The position numbers and the translations under genes are program-made. From Maratus speciosus (lineage: Eukaryota > Arthropoda > Arachnida > Araneae > Salticidae): 64,000 nt of DNA. Where the stretch lies: contig OZ010791.1 of assembly GCA_963932465.1 (NCBI GenBank), forward strand, positions 619,759,800 through 619,823,799, read 5' to 3'. Under the pieces are notes generated by a model. The model was given only the letters and a program-made list of their open reading frames with translations, was not told the DNA's origin and made no database searches. The first letter of the stretch is position 1, and each line of letters opens with the position of its first letter. Shown here piece after piece: positions 31,980 through 43,799 of this stretch.

Positions 31980-33036
31980 CAGTCGAACCCCGTTATAGCG
32001 AACCCGGTATATAACGAACTCCCGGATGTAACGAACGAAAATTTTGGTCCCGTCGTTTTCCTATTTTATTTAATGCTAATTTATCCTTTTATAGCGAACC
32101 ACCGAAATCTTAAGAATCGGCTATAACGAACATTTTTGTCCAGTCGACCATGTTTCTTTTTTTTTTTTTTTACTTTTACTTTTCCAAATTTGTGAGAACA
32201 GGTCTTCGACTCCAATTTCATAAGAAAATGCATGCCAGCTAGTGAAACATGGGGCAAATCAGCGATAAGATTTTTTTTCTTTTTTTTAATGGAGAAACAA
32301 CTGCATTCTTTCGCTTTTACGAAAGCCACTCTGCAGGTGTGATCCCGCTCGCCCGTCAGTCATTGTCCCTTATTCCTGATCACAGCTGTTTTCTCAGTTT
32401 GTGATATGCAATTGTTTGAAACATGTGATGATGAAGTTATTACATGTGAAGATCCGACTGATGAAGAGATTGTGGAAGAAGTTAAAATGAATCGTTCTGA
32501 AATCGAAGATTATGCATCTGATGGTGATGAAGAGGACCACATAAATGACGAAATCCCCACAATCTCAGATGCTACAGCAGCGATGCGTGTAATTAATAAG
32601 TTTTTGTCTACACAAACACAAACAGTGGAAGAAAGAGTGTTGGAGTCATTTGATGTACTAGACAAAGAAATTCATAATATGTTTTTGAAATCGGCATCAC
32701 GTCAGTAGAAAATTACCGATTATTTCTGTATCAAAACAGTGAGCAACAATTAAAGGTAAAATTAATTTATTCATGTTGGTCTTCATTGTTAGTAAATTAA
32801 TTAGTATTGTGGTAGATTAATGTAATCGAATTTAGTCAATTTAATTCTTTAATGGCTATATTTAATAGATTTTACCTTTTTTTAATACATCATTATTGAA
32901 TATACACATAGCAACTAATGAGTTATACATTTTGTGAACTCTAACATTTTTCTTGACGGTTCGGATATTGCGAACCACCGGATATAGCGAACAAAACCTT
33001 CGGTCCCTTGAAGTTCGTTATAACGGGGTTCGACTG
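31980..33036 (+). mobile_element. Nested Tigger-like element (1057 bp), internally deleted
   Basis: Ends are 'cagtcgaaccccgttatagc' and its complement-matched partner 'cagtcgaaccccgttataac', with subterminal repeats of 'agcgaac' and 'ataacgaac'. It interrupts the left arm of the hairpin element: the uninterrupted right arm reads 'gaacgtatattcatgg' at the matching point. The right flank is TA; the left flank is TG, so one base has changed or about 11 bp were lost at insertion. It keeps the last part of a transposase gene. Confidence 0.88.
32406..32723 (+). pseudogene. Tigger-type transposase, C-terminal remnant
   Basis: An open frame of 100 codons from the ATG at 32406 gives an acidic segment ('EEIVEEVKMNRSEIEDYASD', 'DGDEEDHINDE') and then 'TISDATAAMRVINKFLSTQ'. 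It stops at TAG after 'KSASRQ', but the frame beyond the stop reads 'KITDYF', the usual C-terminus of Tigger-type transposases ('..QTKITDYF'). So a nonsense change cut the last residues and the catalytic domain is deleted. It lies inside the 1057-bp nested element, on the same axis as its ends. Confidence 0.75.
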
Positions 33037-34617
33037 TATATCGATTTTTTTTTTTTTTTAAGTTCAAAAATTTTTTGCATGTTTTTTTGTTTATATCATG
33101 CAGGGTTTTTTAATTTAACGCCAGTTTCAGAAAATTTGACAACATGTAGTAGAAATAATATGGTGTAATTGGAATGCAAATACATTAAATATTTGATGAA
33201 ATATGAGCACTTGAATGAAATATTTTTATCTGCGCATGCGCGCACGATAAAAATATTTCTTTTTCATGATTTGATAGTTAACTCTACGGAGCAACTCCTA
33301 AAAAAAAAAGCCAATCAAATATCGCCAAAATTCAGAAAGATATCGGCAACATAGTGAGCGAATTTTTAGTTACTCTCTAAAAGCTGCTGAAGATAAGAGA
33401 CAAATAAGAGATTGATTTTCCACAAATTGTCATTTTTTATTATCTGGCTTTCAGCAAAGGGGTTTGTACTTAATGAATGTCAACGAGTAGATTTAGAAGA
33501 AATGCTTAGATTTTGATACTTTTTTTTTGGTGGGGGGGGGGGGGGCTCGTTTTGGTGATTTTCCAAGAAGAACTAAAGCTCAGTAAAAAATGAAAATTAA
33601 AAAAGTAAAAAATTAAAAACGAGAATTTATGGAAAACCCCTTATTTAGTTGTTTTTAGAGAACTAAAAATCAGCTCAGTCTATTGCCGATATCTTTCTTA
33701 ATTTTCATGATATCTGACTGGCTTTGTCTTTTTTATGAGTTGCTCCATAGGGTGGACTATCAAATCATGAAATATATATATATATATATATCGTGCGCGC
33801 ATGCGCAGATAAAAAATGTTTCATTCAACTGCTCATATTTCATCGAATATTTAATATATTTACATTCGAATTACACCATATTATTTCTACTACATGTTAT
33901 CAAATTTTCTGAAACTGGCGTTAAATTTGGTAAAAAAACCCTGCATGATATAAACAAAAAACATGCAAAATTTTTTTTAACTTTAAAACAAAAATCGATA
34001 TCTCCATGAATATACGTTCTATTCTTCCACAAATGAATACATATATTATACAATATCCATATATTCGTAAACTATAGCAAAAGATCGTTCCGTGCATTTT
34101 ATTTTACAGGGCGATCCCAAACATTATCTTTCATTTTTTGTTGGCTCCTTAATTGTCCCTCTGATCGAACCGCCTTTGATAAATATGAAGCCGAATATAT
34201 TCTTCATAATCCTGAAGTTCCAGAAAAATCCGGCAAATACATCTTTAAATATTCGACAAAATGTCTAAAATTGAAAGTGTCCGATCATCAATGTCCATAT
34301 AGTGTACATCATTATACACACAAAATACGTCATATATGCGCTAAGCGCTTATGTATACGATTTGCACATAAGTCATAAATACATCATATTTATATATGTC
34401 ATATATGGGATATATACGTTCTACACACATGCCATATAAATATACGTCTTAAACATATCCTATATACGTCATATATCACTATAACAAATCAAATTCGCCA
34501 GAAAATATAACTCGACAATACATCTCGATCGCTTGGAGATTCATTCACAAGGGGCCTCTATAGCAAGGAAGTATAGATTTATTTAAATTAGATTACAGAA
34601 GTTAAAATAGAAAATAC

Positions 34618-34736
34618 CTTCTTTCCAGAAAAATATGTTTTCTTGTAAAGCAGAATCTTCTATACCAGTGGATTGAAGAAGAACGTCCCGGAGCTTCAGT
34701 TTCTTTATCTCTTCTATTTCGGACTCGGTGAAAATG
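34618..34736 (-). CDS. Duox: Duox exon, extracellular linker after the peroxidase domain
   Basis: Acceptor 'tttcag' precedes CATTTTCACCGAG at 34736; donor 'AAAGAAG|gtattt' follows at 34618; 119 bp. The first base completes a Gly codon from exon 43513-43694 and the last G starts the Gly codon of exon 27230-27367. It reads 'IFTESEIEEIKKLKLRDVL', then 'QSTGIEDSALQENIFFWKE'. In dual oxidases 'NG.FT.EEI..I....L.D++..ST.I....+Q..+F.W' immediately follows the peroxidase fold, which fits well. Codon use is A/T-leaning. Confidence 0.92.
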
Positions 34737-35955
34737 CTGAAAATATGAAACAATATTTATAAAAAGATTTCTCATATAAATATCTATTTTTTATTATAAA
34801 AAGTCACTCGACCAAACGTTACAAAACGTGGAGGGTGGGGAATAGATTTAACAAGATAGACAAATTGAGATTTTTGCAATGGTCAAAAGTGGTTGCTTCA
34901 GTTCAAATTTCGGCGGTAAAATAGACATAGAAACAAAAACAAATCGGAAAATATACGTCAAAAGGGGAAAATAAGGTGAATTCGTACTATAACTAGTTTT
35001 ATAAATATTCAGATGATGATGCAATAGCTGTTACACTCGTATGCAAAAATGCATGAATACAAAATTTATTACGATTCTGTACAGTAATATCGGGAAATAA
35101 TAGGACTCCATCTTAAATAGGACTTCATCACCATGACAACCTAGAATCATTACCCATCACGGGATATCACTGAATGAATTACGTATGATAGGATTTAATA
35201 GAATGAAGAAAACTTTTAGTAATATCTTTTTAAGTTTTGTTTCGATTTTCATAATATTTGAAATGACACGACAAAATTTCTGAAACATTTATATATATTA
35301 AATTTCAAGCCATTCGACTGGATAGTTTTTGTGCTGTTATATGCGGAAAGACAGACAGACCAGCCGACGATTATAGGTGCTACGTATTTACACAATTACA
35401 AAAGTACCTAAAAAAGAAACCTTTCCTTTATACTTTACGAACACATAGGATAAGGAACGTGTTGTAATCATGATTTGTGCGAGTGAACATAACTCCCAAA
35501 CGCTACGTCCGATTTAGCTCAAATTTGGCGAATTATGTTACACACCTCGGTCGCAAGAACGGTATAGATTTTCGTGCCAAATTGGCCGACGAATTAGAAT
35601 TTTAATCCATTTTTACAACAGTTTCAAATTATTTGAAAACCGATTGTATAGGGGAAAAAAATCTACGGAAATCTGTCAGAATATAATTGATAAATATTGC
35701 GGCAATGTAATCCAGCATTATCATTGCAGAGGTAACGTTTACACTTTAAGGAGTCGTGTACCTTTTAAACACGACGAAAATCAACAGAAACCTTCACAGT
35801 TTGAATTTGTGTATCTTCAAAATCTTTTTATGAATAAACATGAAATTTTGACAATTAATTAAACATATTGGGCTTTTTAATATACTACCATCAGAAACTG
35901 ACTTTTTTTTTTTTTTAGTGTTTTACAGAATTTGTGTGTTGTTGACATTAAAACC

Positions 35956-35959
<4 letters not shown>

Positions 35960-36000
<41 letters not shown>
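35960..36000 (+). repeat. Poly-T tract, 41 bases
   Basis: Uninterrupted T run at 35960-36000, next to the inverted repeat at 36016. It could be the poly-A tail of a minus-strand retroposon, but I see no retroposon body to its left. Confidence 0.9.
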
Positions 36001-36005
<5 letters not shown>

Positions 36006-36015
36006 GTCTGTTATT

Positions 36016-36325
36016 CTGCGCATCTCATTGCATCTTGAGAACGTACATATGGATTTTTAATTTGATATATATAATAAGCACAGATTTACTTTTAAAATGA
36101 TCTACTTTTAGGTCAAAATTGTTTCATAAACCACGTAAAAAAATATTTTTCTAAAAAATCAAAAAATTAAGTTTTAATGAATAAAAATAGGCATAAATAA
36201 AAATCTTATCACTGTAAATAATTAAGGGTAGATCATTTTAAAATTACTAGCGTTTATTATCTATATCGCATTTCATAGCAATCCATATACATACGTTCTC
36301 AAGATATCATGCGCGCAATGACTTA
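36016..36325. repeat. Inverted repeat / hairpin, arms about 95 bp
   Basis: 'cttgagaacgtacatatgga' and 'ttttaaaatgatctac' in the left arm (36016-36110) are matched in reverse complement by the right arm (36227-36325: 'gtagatcattttaaaa', 'tccatatacatacgttctcaag'). The spacer is about 115 bp. This may be a small MITE; no clear target duplication. Confidence 0.65.
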
Positions 36326-36932
36326 CGGAGTAAAAAACAAGTGGGTAAGTGTGATCGCAGATTGCATAGAGGGTTTCGTTTAATATCTCTTTCAAAACAC
36401 TTTATCCTTAAACTAAGAAATCAAAATTGATAATGAAAATTGATAATTCCTTGCATAAATGGCAGCACCATTATTAAATAGACGTAACCAAATGCGTAAA
36501 AAAAAAAAAAAAAAAAGATTAGTCATTTTTTGACGGAGCCCTCGTTCCTCCCCCCCCCCCTTCCCAACAAAAATCTAACTCACCTTAAATTTATAAAGTT
36601 ATTATTATGTGTTATAAACTATGTCAAAGTTTAAAAGCCATCGGTTCCTTGGTTTTCCTAATTTTAACAAATTCCTGTCAATTGTCTGTGCGAAAAAGCA
36701 TCTCTTTTATACGTTTAAAAATCGATTTTTATATAAATCTGAAAATTGTGCTCAGATTTTTTTTTTTTTTAGATTTTGTGAATCAGCGTACGGGTGCGAA
36801 AGAAAATCAAATATGTAAAATCGATAGTTAAAAAATTTTGTACTGCGATTATCAAACCCTAGTATAAAAATCTCTTTCTTTCCCTGTCACGTGGCCTGCC
36901 TTGCAAAAAGTGCAATTCTGGAATTAATTACC

Positions 36933-36963
<31 letters not shown>

Positions 36964-38049
36964 ATCTTCGCTTCCGATTGTCGAAATTGAAAAATAAAGA
37001 CATATACTGAAAGAGAATGAAATTTTACGACGGATGGGGTAAAAATCGAAGCTGAAAAATCAATATTAAAAAAAAATTTCGTCCTGTATAAAAATTCTGA
37101 GTCCGTTTCTAACCGCAAGACGCACCAGTTTTATATTATTTCGTTATCGCTGAAAATTTAATGTCATCAGACATCTGCCGCCTTCACAAATGTAGGAAAA
37201 TCAAAGTTTTTTTTCTCGATTTTTAACGAATTTTCGAGTTTTTATGGTACGATCGAGATAATTTTTAGAATTTTTGAAAGCTGATTTTTTCCCCATCTTG
37301 TGGTACTAATTTCGAATTTCGGGGATGCATAGAAAAAGAGTAATCGCGCCTTCAAGAAATCACCAGTCCTTATCTGCCGTTAAAACGACATCTGTTTTTA
37401 ATCGATGGAAGAGCTCGTTTTTTTAATTTGATTAAAAAAAAAAAAAAAACATGCTTTTGTTGAATTATGAATACCTTTCCGATCTTGTAATTGTGGTTTT
37501 TTTAATTAATAACATCCGTTAATTACGACTTTTAAAAAAAATTATGATTTCTCCTTTGATATGAGGTGATAGCTATAAGTATGCAAAATTTCAAGTCTCC
37601 AACATATATAGTTTCGTAAACGGGCTCCATGACAGACCGAGGTTCGAGACGAATAAGATTTCGTCAGATGAACGAAACCCTAAAAAGGACCTCTTAATTT
37701 CAAGAGTGTTCAAATTCTGTAAAAAACAAGTCAGTTTCGAATGGTATAGTATTAAAAACAATCGGTTTAACTGTCAAATTTCACGTTTATACATAAAAAT
37801 GTTTTGAAGATACAGTAATTCAAACTTTCAATATTTATGTTGATTTTCGTCGCGTTTAAAACGTACAAGACCCCTAAAAACGCGAGGTCCAGTATTCGAA
37901 TCAGATAGATTCCATGGTGTCAGAAATGTATATTTATTTGGATAAATCTGTGTATTTCACATTGTTAAATTTCGTAAAATGCTAAATAACTTTCAAATAA
38001 ATTACCAATATTTTTTTTTTAAACATATGCAATTTGGTTCTTGCAATCT

Positions 38050-38280
38050 GCACTGTGAAAAAAAAAAAAAAAAAAAAAACGAACTAAAATACGGAAATGC
38101 TACGGGCAATCTAGACGCCAGTACTATTTCCGTATTTTAATGGAAATTTTTCCCGGTAAATTACAGAAAATTCTGTTCTTTTGGAATTTAACGGAAATTT
38201 TTCTGTAATTTACCGAGAAAAAGTCCCGTCTAGATTGCCAGTAGAATTTCCGTATTTTAGTCCTTTTTTTTTTACAGTGT
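38050..38280. mobile_element. Hairpin MITE of the 'actaaaatacggaaat' family, copy A (about 230 bp)
   Basis: Left end 'cactgtg' plus an A-run and 'aactaaaatacggaaat'; right end on the other strand 'cactgtaaaaaaaaa' plus 'ggactaaaatacggaaat'. Next come 'gcaatctagacg' on both sides and an inner palindrome around 'ggaaatttttccc' and 'ctgtaatttaccg'. Nearly the whole element pairs with itself. A diverged copy lies at 55833-55930. Confidence 0.8.
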
Positions 38281-38372
38281 CTTCTTATGCCGAATTTATT
38301 ATTTAGTTCATCATAATACGCCATTTTAGCCCTCGACAATATCTTGACTCATTTTATTTTTAAGTTTATTCC

Positions 38373-39133
38373 TTAAGGGGGTCCGGGACACAAAAATTGT
38401 CAAGTTTTCTTAAAATTTCTTATTACATTAAGAATTCCCTTGTTTTTTTTCAACTTAAAATGACGTTCAAATCATGTTTCTATCTTAATTGGAACAGGAA
38501 ATATTCATTTTTTCGTTTTGGTTTGCTTTCAAAATCTGGCTTTAAGCAATGGTTGTCATAAAAAAGAGTTTTTCTGAAATATGTTTTTCTTCATGATGGG
38601 GTTTTTCACCATTTCACGTATTTAAATTGTTATAAGTCAAGAACCGTTAAAGATAAATGGTTCAATCTTGGAACATGTCTTTTTCAACTGTTTTACTTTA
38701 ATTTTGATTCAGCAAAATTGAAAAAAAATATTTACTTTTAAAAATATGACTTTTTTAAAAAAGTTACATTTACATCAATTTTTGTTTTAATTTTTACTTA
38801 AAATATTTTTAATTTTTATTTAAATTAACATTTTTAAAAATGCTGAATGTAAATTAAAACACATATTTAATTGAATGTAAATTAAACACAAATTAAACAT
38901 ATATTTCTGTTTATTTAAATGAAAAAAAATTGAAATTCTACAAACAATATTTCGAGTTAACTATTTTAAACTACCCCACTTTTTTAATAAAATTTAAATT
39001 TAATTAAAAAAAAATATGAGAAGGTTTATCATGTGATTTTATTTACAAATAATATGGTTAACCATCACAAAAATTTTTAAAATTTTAACTCAATAAATAA
39101 AAAAATTTGAAAATGTGTCCCGGACCCTCTTAA
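38373..39133. mobile_element. TTAA-flanked non-autonomous DNA element (761 bp)
   Basis: Left end 'ttaagggggtccgggacaca'; right end on the other strand 'ttaagagggtccgggacaca', matching at 19 of 20 positions. TTAA occurs at both termini (38373-38376 and 39130-39133). The interior is very AT-rich, with repeated 'aaattaaaca' words near 38820-38900, and no gene. Probably piggyBac-type, though a TA-duplicating family cannot be excluded. Confidence 0.75.
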
Positions 39134-40229
39134 ATTCTAAATAGTATTTTTACACAAAATTTTCTAGTGTTTGGTCCATCGATTTTTCCGTAATCGAACT
39201 CTAAATTCCTCACATACACTTCGATAAGGGAACAATCACTACAATATTTTTTTCGTCTTTTTTAAAAGCATTGATTTTAAAATTAGAAAAAATACTAAAA
39301 TTAAAAACTTTTCAAATGTGTTGTACATTTTTTTTAAATGCTATGAACAACACGCACTATTTGAAATTGCATCTAGAGAAAATTAAACTTTCATTTAAAA
39401 AGAAATACAGCGTATAATTCATGCTAAATTGCCATGTTTTTAAGTGCTATATACGTTTCTTAGGCGTAAGGAGTCTTGAAACATCAAGAAATCGCAGACC
39501 AACTCCTTATTTCGTGGTACCAAAGTCCTTATACGCCCAGTATCGTCAGTTTTGTAATCTTTTGTTTGGTAGGAAAGAGCCATTAGAATGCGAGAAAATG
39601 ATGATTCACATAAAAGGACACATCCTTGTTAAGTACCACTTCTACCAGAAAATTACAAATTTTGGTTACAATTCTGACCTTTAGATTAGTTCAAACAAAC
39701 TGAAGCAGCACCCCCCCCCCCTTCCTCATAGAATTACAAACGATGACGGGGCCGTCATTCTTTTGAGAAAATGAACAATCCGTGACAAACCTCTAAATGT
39801 TCTTGAACAACCTTTTTGAATAATGCGGCACAATAATTGACAGTCTCTCACGATCTCTTTAAAAACCCAGCTATTATTGAAATTACGAGAGTTAAAAAAG
39901 CGAAAGTGGAAAGGAGGTTACAAGTCGTGAACGTAAGTAAGAGGATTTTAACATTGACTTGAACAATCATGTTGTAATCATTTGTCACTTGTGGAAAAAT
40001 GAGATTATACCACACACAGTGAACTTTAAGAAATATTTATGCTAAAAACCGATGGGTGAAAAAAAAAATGTTCAAAATAGAGAATTTTAAGATAAGGTTT
40101 AAGCTATACAGAAACACAGCCTGGCTTACGTACTTTCAGTGAGTTGCAACAAATACCGTCCCGTATAGCAAGAGTAAGCATGGTGGCAGTAACGTCACTG
40201 TAAGTAACGATGGCTCCATCTATAGGCCT

Positions 40230-41060
40230 ACATGGGGCGGAATTTCCAGCATGGGACCGACCCGGTGTAAAATCTAAAGTTTCGGCCCGGGCCCACTTTC
40301 TATAATGTTCCGATTTTTCTTAACATAGAATTAAGATTCTTTTAAAGAATATTGCATACATATTTATAGGAAAATTTTAAAGTATATTTTAGATTACTAT
40401 GCGTTCGCAAGACAGAAAATACACGATAGCAGAATTAATGATTACTTAGACTCTTAGATTAGTGCATTCAAGTAAAGATTCATTAAAAAATTAATGTAGT
40501 TTAGAACAAAGAGAAAAAAAAGAGGGTTTAAAAAATCATAACTTTTGAAGCTATAGAAAAAATGCAGATTTTTGAAAATATTTCTCTAATTCATTAAGAT
40601 ATATTTCCAATGATTCAGCAAACAGAAGTTCATTATCACCATTTTTACAAAACGTTAAGAGAAAAATGTAAGCCTGAACCGAGTCTTCTGAAAAAAAATG
40701 AAGCCTGGGCACAGACACGATGCAACTGTTCGATGCTGATCTCTACGCTGGACATATTTATATTTCTGTATTGATATTGTCAAACTAACGTCGACTCGTG
40801 CAGCACATTTATACTTATTCTCGTGAAAGTCATATCCATTGAAAATGGTTCATACTTTATCGGCTACGTTTAAAATTTGATATCGAGCCGGTGGGCCCCC
40901 CTTAGTTTTTTTATTTGCCAGGCTGGCCTGTTTAATTTTTTTTTTCGGTCTGGCCTGTTTTTTGTCAGCCCGACCCGTTAAATTATGTTTATTCTGTCGG
41001 CTCGTTTGAAAGTTTTCCATCATTTTGCGGGCTGGGACATCTGTTCCAGCTCCGTCACAT
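40230..41060. mobile_element. Possible non-autonomous DNA element with GC-rich ends
   Basis: The left end region 'ggcggaatttccagcatggg' then 'accgacccgg' resembles the reverse complement of the right end region ('gacggagctggaacagatg' then 'tcccagcccgc'). Islands of GC-rich sequence ('gtttcggcccgggccc', 'gtcagcccgacccg') sit only near the two ends. No target duplication identified and the match is imperfect. Confidence 0.35.
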
Positions 41061-42042
41061 CTGTGAACAAAATACCACCACTCAGTGATGTCCCATTGTG
41101 ACTACAATATGAAATACTTAGAAACTTTTAATTACAAGAACACTACAAAACAGGTTATTCATTGTGAAAAGTATTTTCTAGCAAATTTATATATTTTTGT
41201 GCCCTTACTGAAAGTCTCGTACGTCATGTCACATGCGTGGCCAAAAGATCACCCTATTGTGAAGTCACATTTCGACCAAAATGTGTATTTACAAAATTTT
41301 TGGAAAGGAGAAATATATTAGTTTCAAAATTAAAAATTCAATAGTTTTAAAAATTATAAAGAGTAGCACGATGAGAGTACCATTTTTTTTCTTTCTTTTA
41401 TTGTTACCGTAAATCTAGTTAGATTTATAGCCAACAGGTCGTGCTTAGTCAGAAGTTTGTATTGCGGCATATCCTTTTTTGGTAAGTCAAGAGATACTTA
41501 ATGGAGGCTGTCAGTAACAATAGCCATCAGAGGCAGAGACGTGATTCGAATGCGTGCGCTCATGTATAGTATTAAAAAAATAGATTTGTTGAATAGTTAC
41601 TTTTGAAATGAAAAATGTATTTACTTAAAATCATCAGTAAATTAAAAGAAGCAAAAGAAAAATTTGCGTCAGAAATAAAAATAATTTTTTGTGCCAGGGG
41701 CATCACTGAAGCTAGGGGGTCACGCTGCAGCTAAAATTTACTATACTACAGCTGTTGATTTATTAGCAGATTGAATAAAAAGTCAACGATTTTTTTCTTT
41801 CTTATCGTTGTGTAATAACACCTTATACGACTCAAGTTCCGACTTTTCAATTCGTTTACTTATAAATTATTTAATTTTACAAATTTTACATTAAAAAAAG
41901 TGCTGGAATCTACATTTTCTTATTTTTCAAAAGGGATGCTCCACAGTTCTTTAAGAGAACTGGATGTCGGTCATTTGTATCATCTCTAATCTCTTCTCTG
42001 CGGCCCTGGTCACAGGTGACAGAGTACTCTATACAATATAAG

Positions 42043-42193
42043 CATAGCTGCCAACCTTTACGCTTTTTTCACACCACTAAAATTTTATAGGAAATGTTAT
42101 CTCATTCAATCGTCGAAATCTCATGATTAAAGAAGGCGAAAATCTCCTTAAAATTTTAGTGGTAGCCAAAAAGCGTAAAAGTTGGCAGCTATG
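42043..42193. mobile_element. hAT-like MITE (151 bp)
   Basis: Left end 'catagctgccaacctttacg'; right end on the other strand 'catagctgccaacttttacg', with 'taaaattttagtggt' paired further in. The direct repeat 'tataag' flanks both sides (42037-42042 and 42194-42199). The element is almost entirely a hairpin. The superfamily is uncertain because the visible duplication is 6 rather than 8 bp. Confidence 0.75.
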
Positions 42194-43512
42194 TATAAGA
42201 GAATTTCAATTTCTTTCACAAGATAGTTTTAATACAGATGTGTAGCAGCTACAGGACAGTGGTATCTATCGGTGAAAAAAAAATATATACTTTTCAGTAA
42301 AACTTCTCTATTAAAAAAATCTCATGCATTTCTGCGTGCAAAAATCCCCGTACAAATTATCATTATAGATTTAATATAAGTATCGCCACATTTTAATCAC
42401 TTAGCGCATGAACACTTGATAGAACAAAATGCAAGAACTATACACTTTACGGGCTGATTTGATCCAAGCAATTCACATATAGTGTCAAACAGGTTGTTAC
42501 CATTTGGAAAAAAAAAGAATGTTTGTATATTTCTTTTAATATTTATCAAAAGCCTAATCAAGGTGTAATTAACTGCGGACGTTATTACTTATTGGTAGAT
42601 AGCAGTTCCTTTTTTTAACATTTGATAGGTTTGGAGAAGGGAGAGAATTATGTTTTACACCTCCCAAAGCCATACATTAAATATTTTTTTTAGAGGAAAG
42701 TCGGAAGATTCTAGTTTAAACCGTGCTTATAAACATTTGAGCAATATATAAAAATATTTAACCTCAAACAGTTTAAAACTGCCCAACGGGTCCTTAATAT
42801 TTTCATGGTAACAGATTCTTATCTCTCATAAATGCCAGAATCTACATGTCTATAAACCCTATGATACAAATTAAAAGATTTTAAACGTTTATCTACAATT
42901 ATTTTAAATTAATTTAGAGATTAGATAAGACTTCACCATTAAAAATATTTCCATTTCAAATTTTAATCTGACATTTGTCACATTTATGTCAACTGCTACA
43001 TATCCATTCTTGTTTCACTTGAAAGTATTACTAAAAATAAAATATACCCACACATTTCAACATGCAAATTGCTTCTTATTATATTTGACTTACGTGACAG
43101 GTTTAATCAAATTCGAAAGATCTGCGCAACATGAATTTTAACGCGCAAATTTCGAGCGGCTATTCCCGTCTACTAATTAGTTTTTTTCTCATTCATTGAG
43201 GATTTTTTTTTAATGCAAAGTGGGTACGTTGTTGTAATTCCTATGAATATCAATTTAAATTATAGTAAAAATATAACAGTTTCCTTTTTCAACTGATAAA
43301 ATAAGGAATATAATTAAAAACATTGCACAGTTTTTCCATAATAAAAAAAAAATTAAAAGACCCCTTTAAAAAAATATTTTATCAATTCAAAGTAGTTTGA
43401 TTAACGACACTTACAAAAATCCAATGCAAAATTTATCAATGTTCATTTTAAAATCAAAATATAATTCTGCATAAAAATACATAAATCAAAATTTTAAGAA
43501 ACGTTATCTTAC

Positions 43513-43694
43513 CCATTAGCCCGATTTTCAAACCAGAATCTGTCGGCGTCTCTAAGTCTCTCGAATTGCTCTTTGATGATTTTCCGAAAGAGGGGGCCGG
43601 GTCTTCCGTCCATTTCTGTTTCTACCATTCCCCCTATGTACAAATCGATGTTCTCCAAGTCTCCACTGTAGGCTTTTTCCAATGCTTCAAACAT
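43513..43694 (-). CDS. Duox: Duox exon, C-terminal part of the peroxidase domain
   Basis: Acceptor 'gtttag' precedes ATGTTTGAAGCA at 43694; donor 'GCTAATGG|gtaaga' follows at 43513; 182 bp. It starts in phase 0, so the first ATG is an internal Met and not a translation start. It reads 'MFEALEKAYSGDLENIDLYI', then 'GGMVETEMDGRPGPLFRKII', then 'LRDADRFWFENRANG'. The sequence 'L...Y..DL..+D+Y+GGM+E...G.PG.LF..II.EQF.RLRD.DRFWFEN..NG' is the late part of the animal heme-peroxidase fold as found in dual oxidases. Exon joins on both sides are seamless. Confidence 0.94.
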
Positions 43695-43799
43695 CTAAAC
43701 ACATAAAAATGCATAGTTTAGCTTAAAAGGACTCGGTAACCTTTGGACTATTTTATTTTTAATCTGAGTATTTCATTATATATCTATCTTTTCGACATA

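Larger units (their letters stand above)
31681..34304. mobile_element. Giant hairpin (fold-back) mariner-type element, 2624 bp including a nested Tigger
   Basis: The left arm (31681 to about 33385, less the nested element) is the reverse complement of the right arm (about 33650-34304). Arm identity is high by eye over roughly 650 bp, from 'cacta.atgg.cattgatgatcgg' at both ends inward. The element is flanked by TA at 31679-31680 and 34305-34306. Removing the nested 1057-bp element gives about 1567 bp. The unpaired centre (about 33386-33649) carries a G14 run (33532-33545). The termini and TA duplication fit Tc1/mariner-type hairpin MITEs. No transposase. Confidence 0.88.
27368..34617 (-). other. 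Duox intron (7250 bp)
   Basis: Contains a tRNA-derived SINE (27691-27830), a hAT-like MITE (28266-28647), a piggyBac-like MITE (29509-30176) and the large hairpin element with its nested Tigger (31681-34304). In 30180-31680 I see only AT-rich sequence without supportable features. 34305-34520 is a TA-rich stretch with repeated 'catata' and 'tacgtc' words. Confidence 0.75.
34737..43512 (-). other. Duox intron (8776 bp)
   Basis: Holds an inverted repeat at 36016-36325, a T41 tract (35960-36000), a hairpin MITE (38050-38280), a TTAA-flanked element (38373-39133), a possible DNA element (40230-41060) and a hAT-like MITE (42043-42193). In 34737-35950, 36330-38040 and 42200-43512 I see AT-rich sequence with homopolymer runs (A29 at about 36932-36960; C11 at 36550 and 39711). 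The open frame at 39421-39684 has no recognisable domain. Confidence 0.7.

Noticed and set aside
39421..39684. 87-codon plus-strand frame
   Set aside because: No recognisable motif and no neighbouring exon-like segments; likely chance.
43513..43694. Met at the start of this exon as a translation start
   Set aside because: It follows an AG acceptor in phase with the preceding exon, and lies inside the peroxidase fold.
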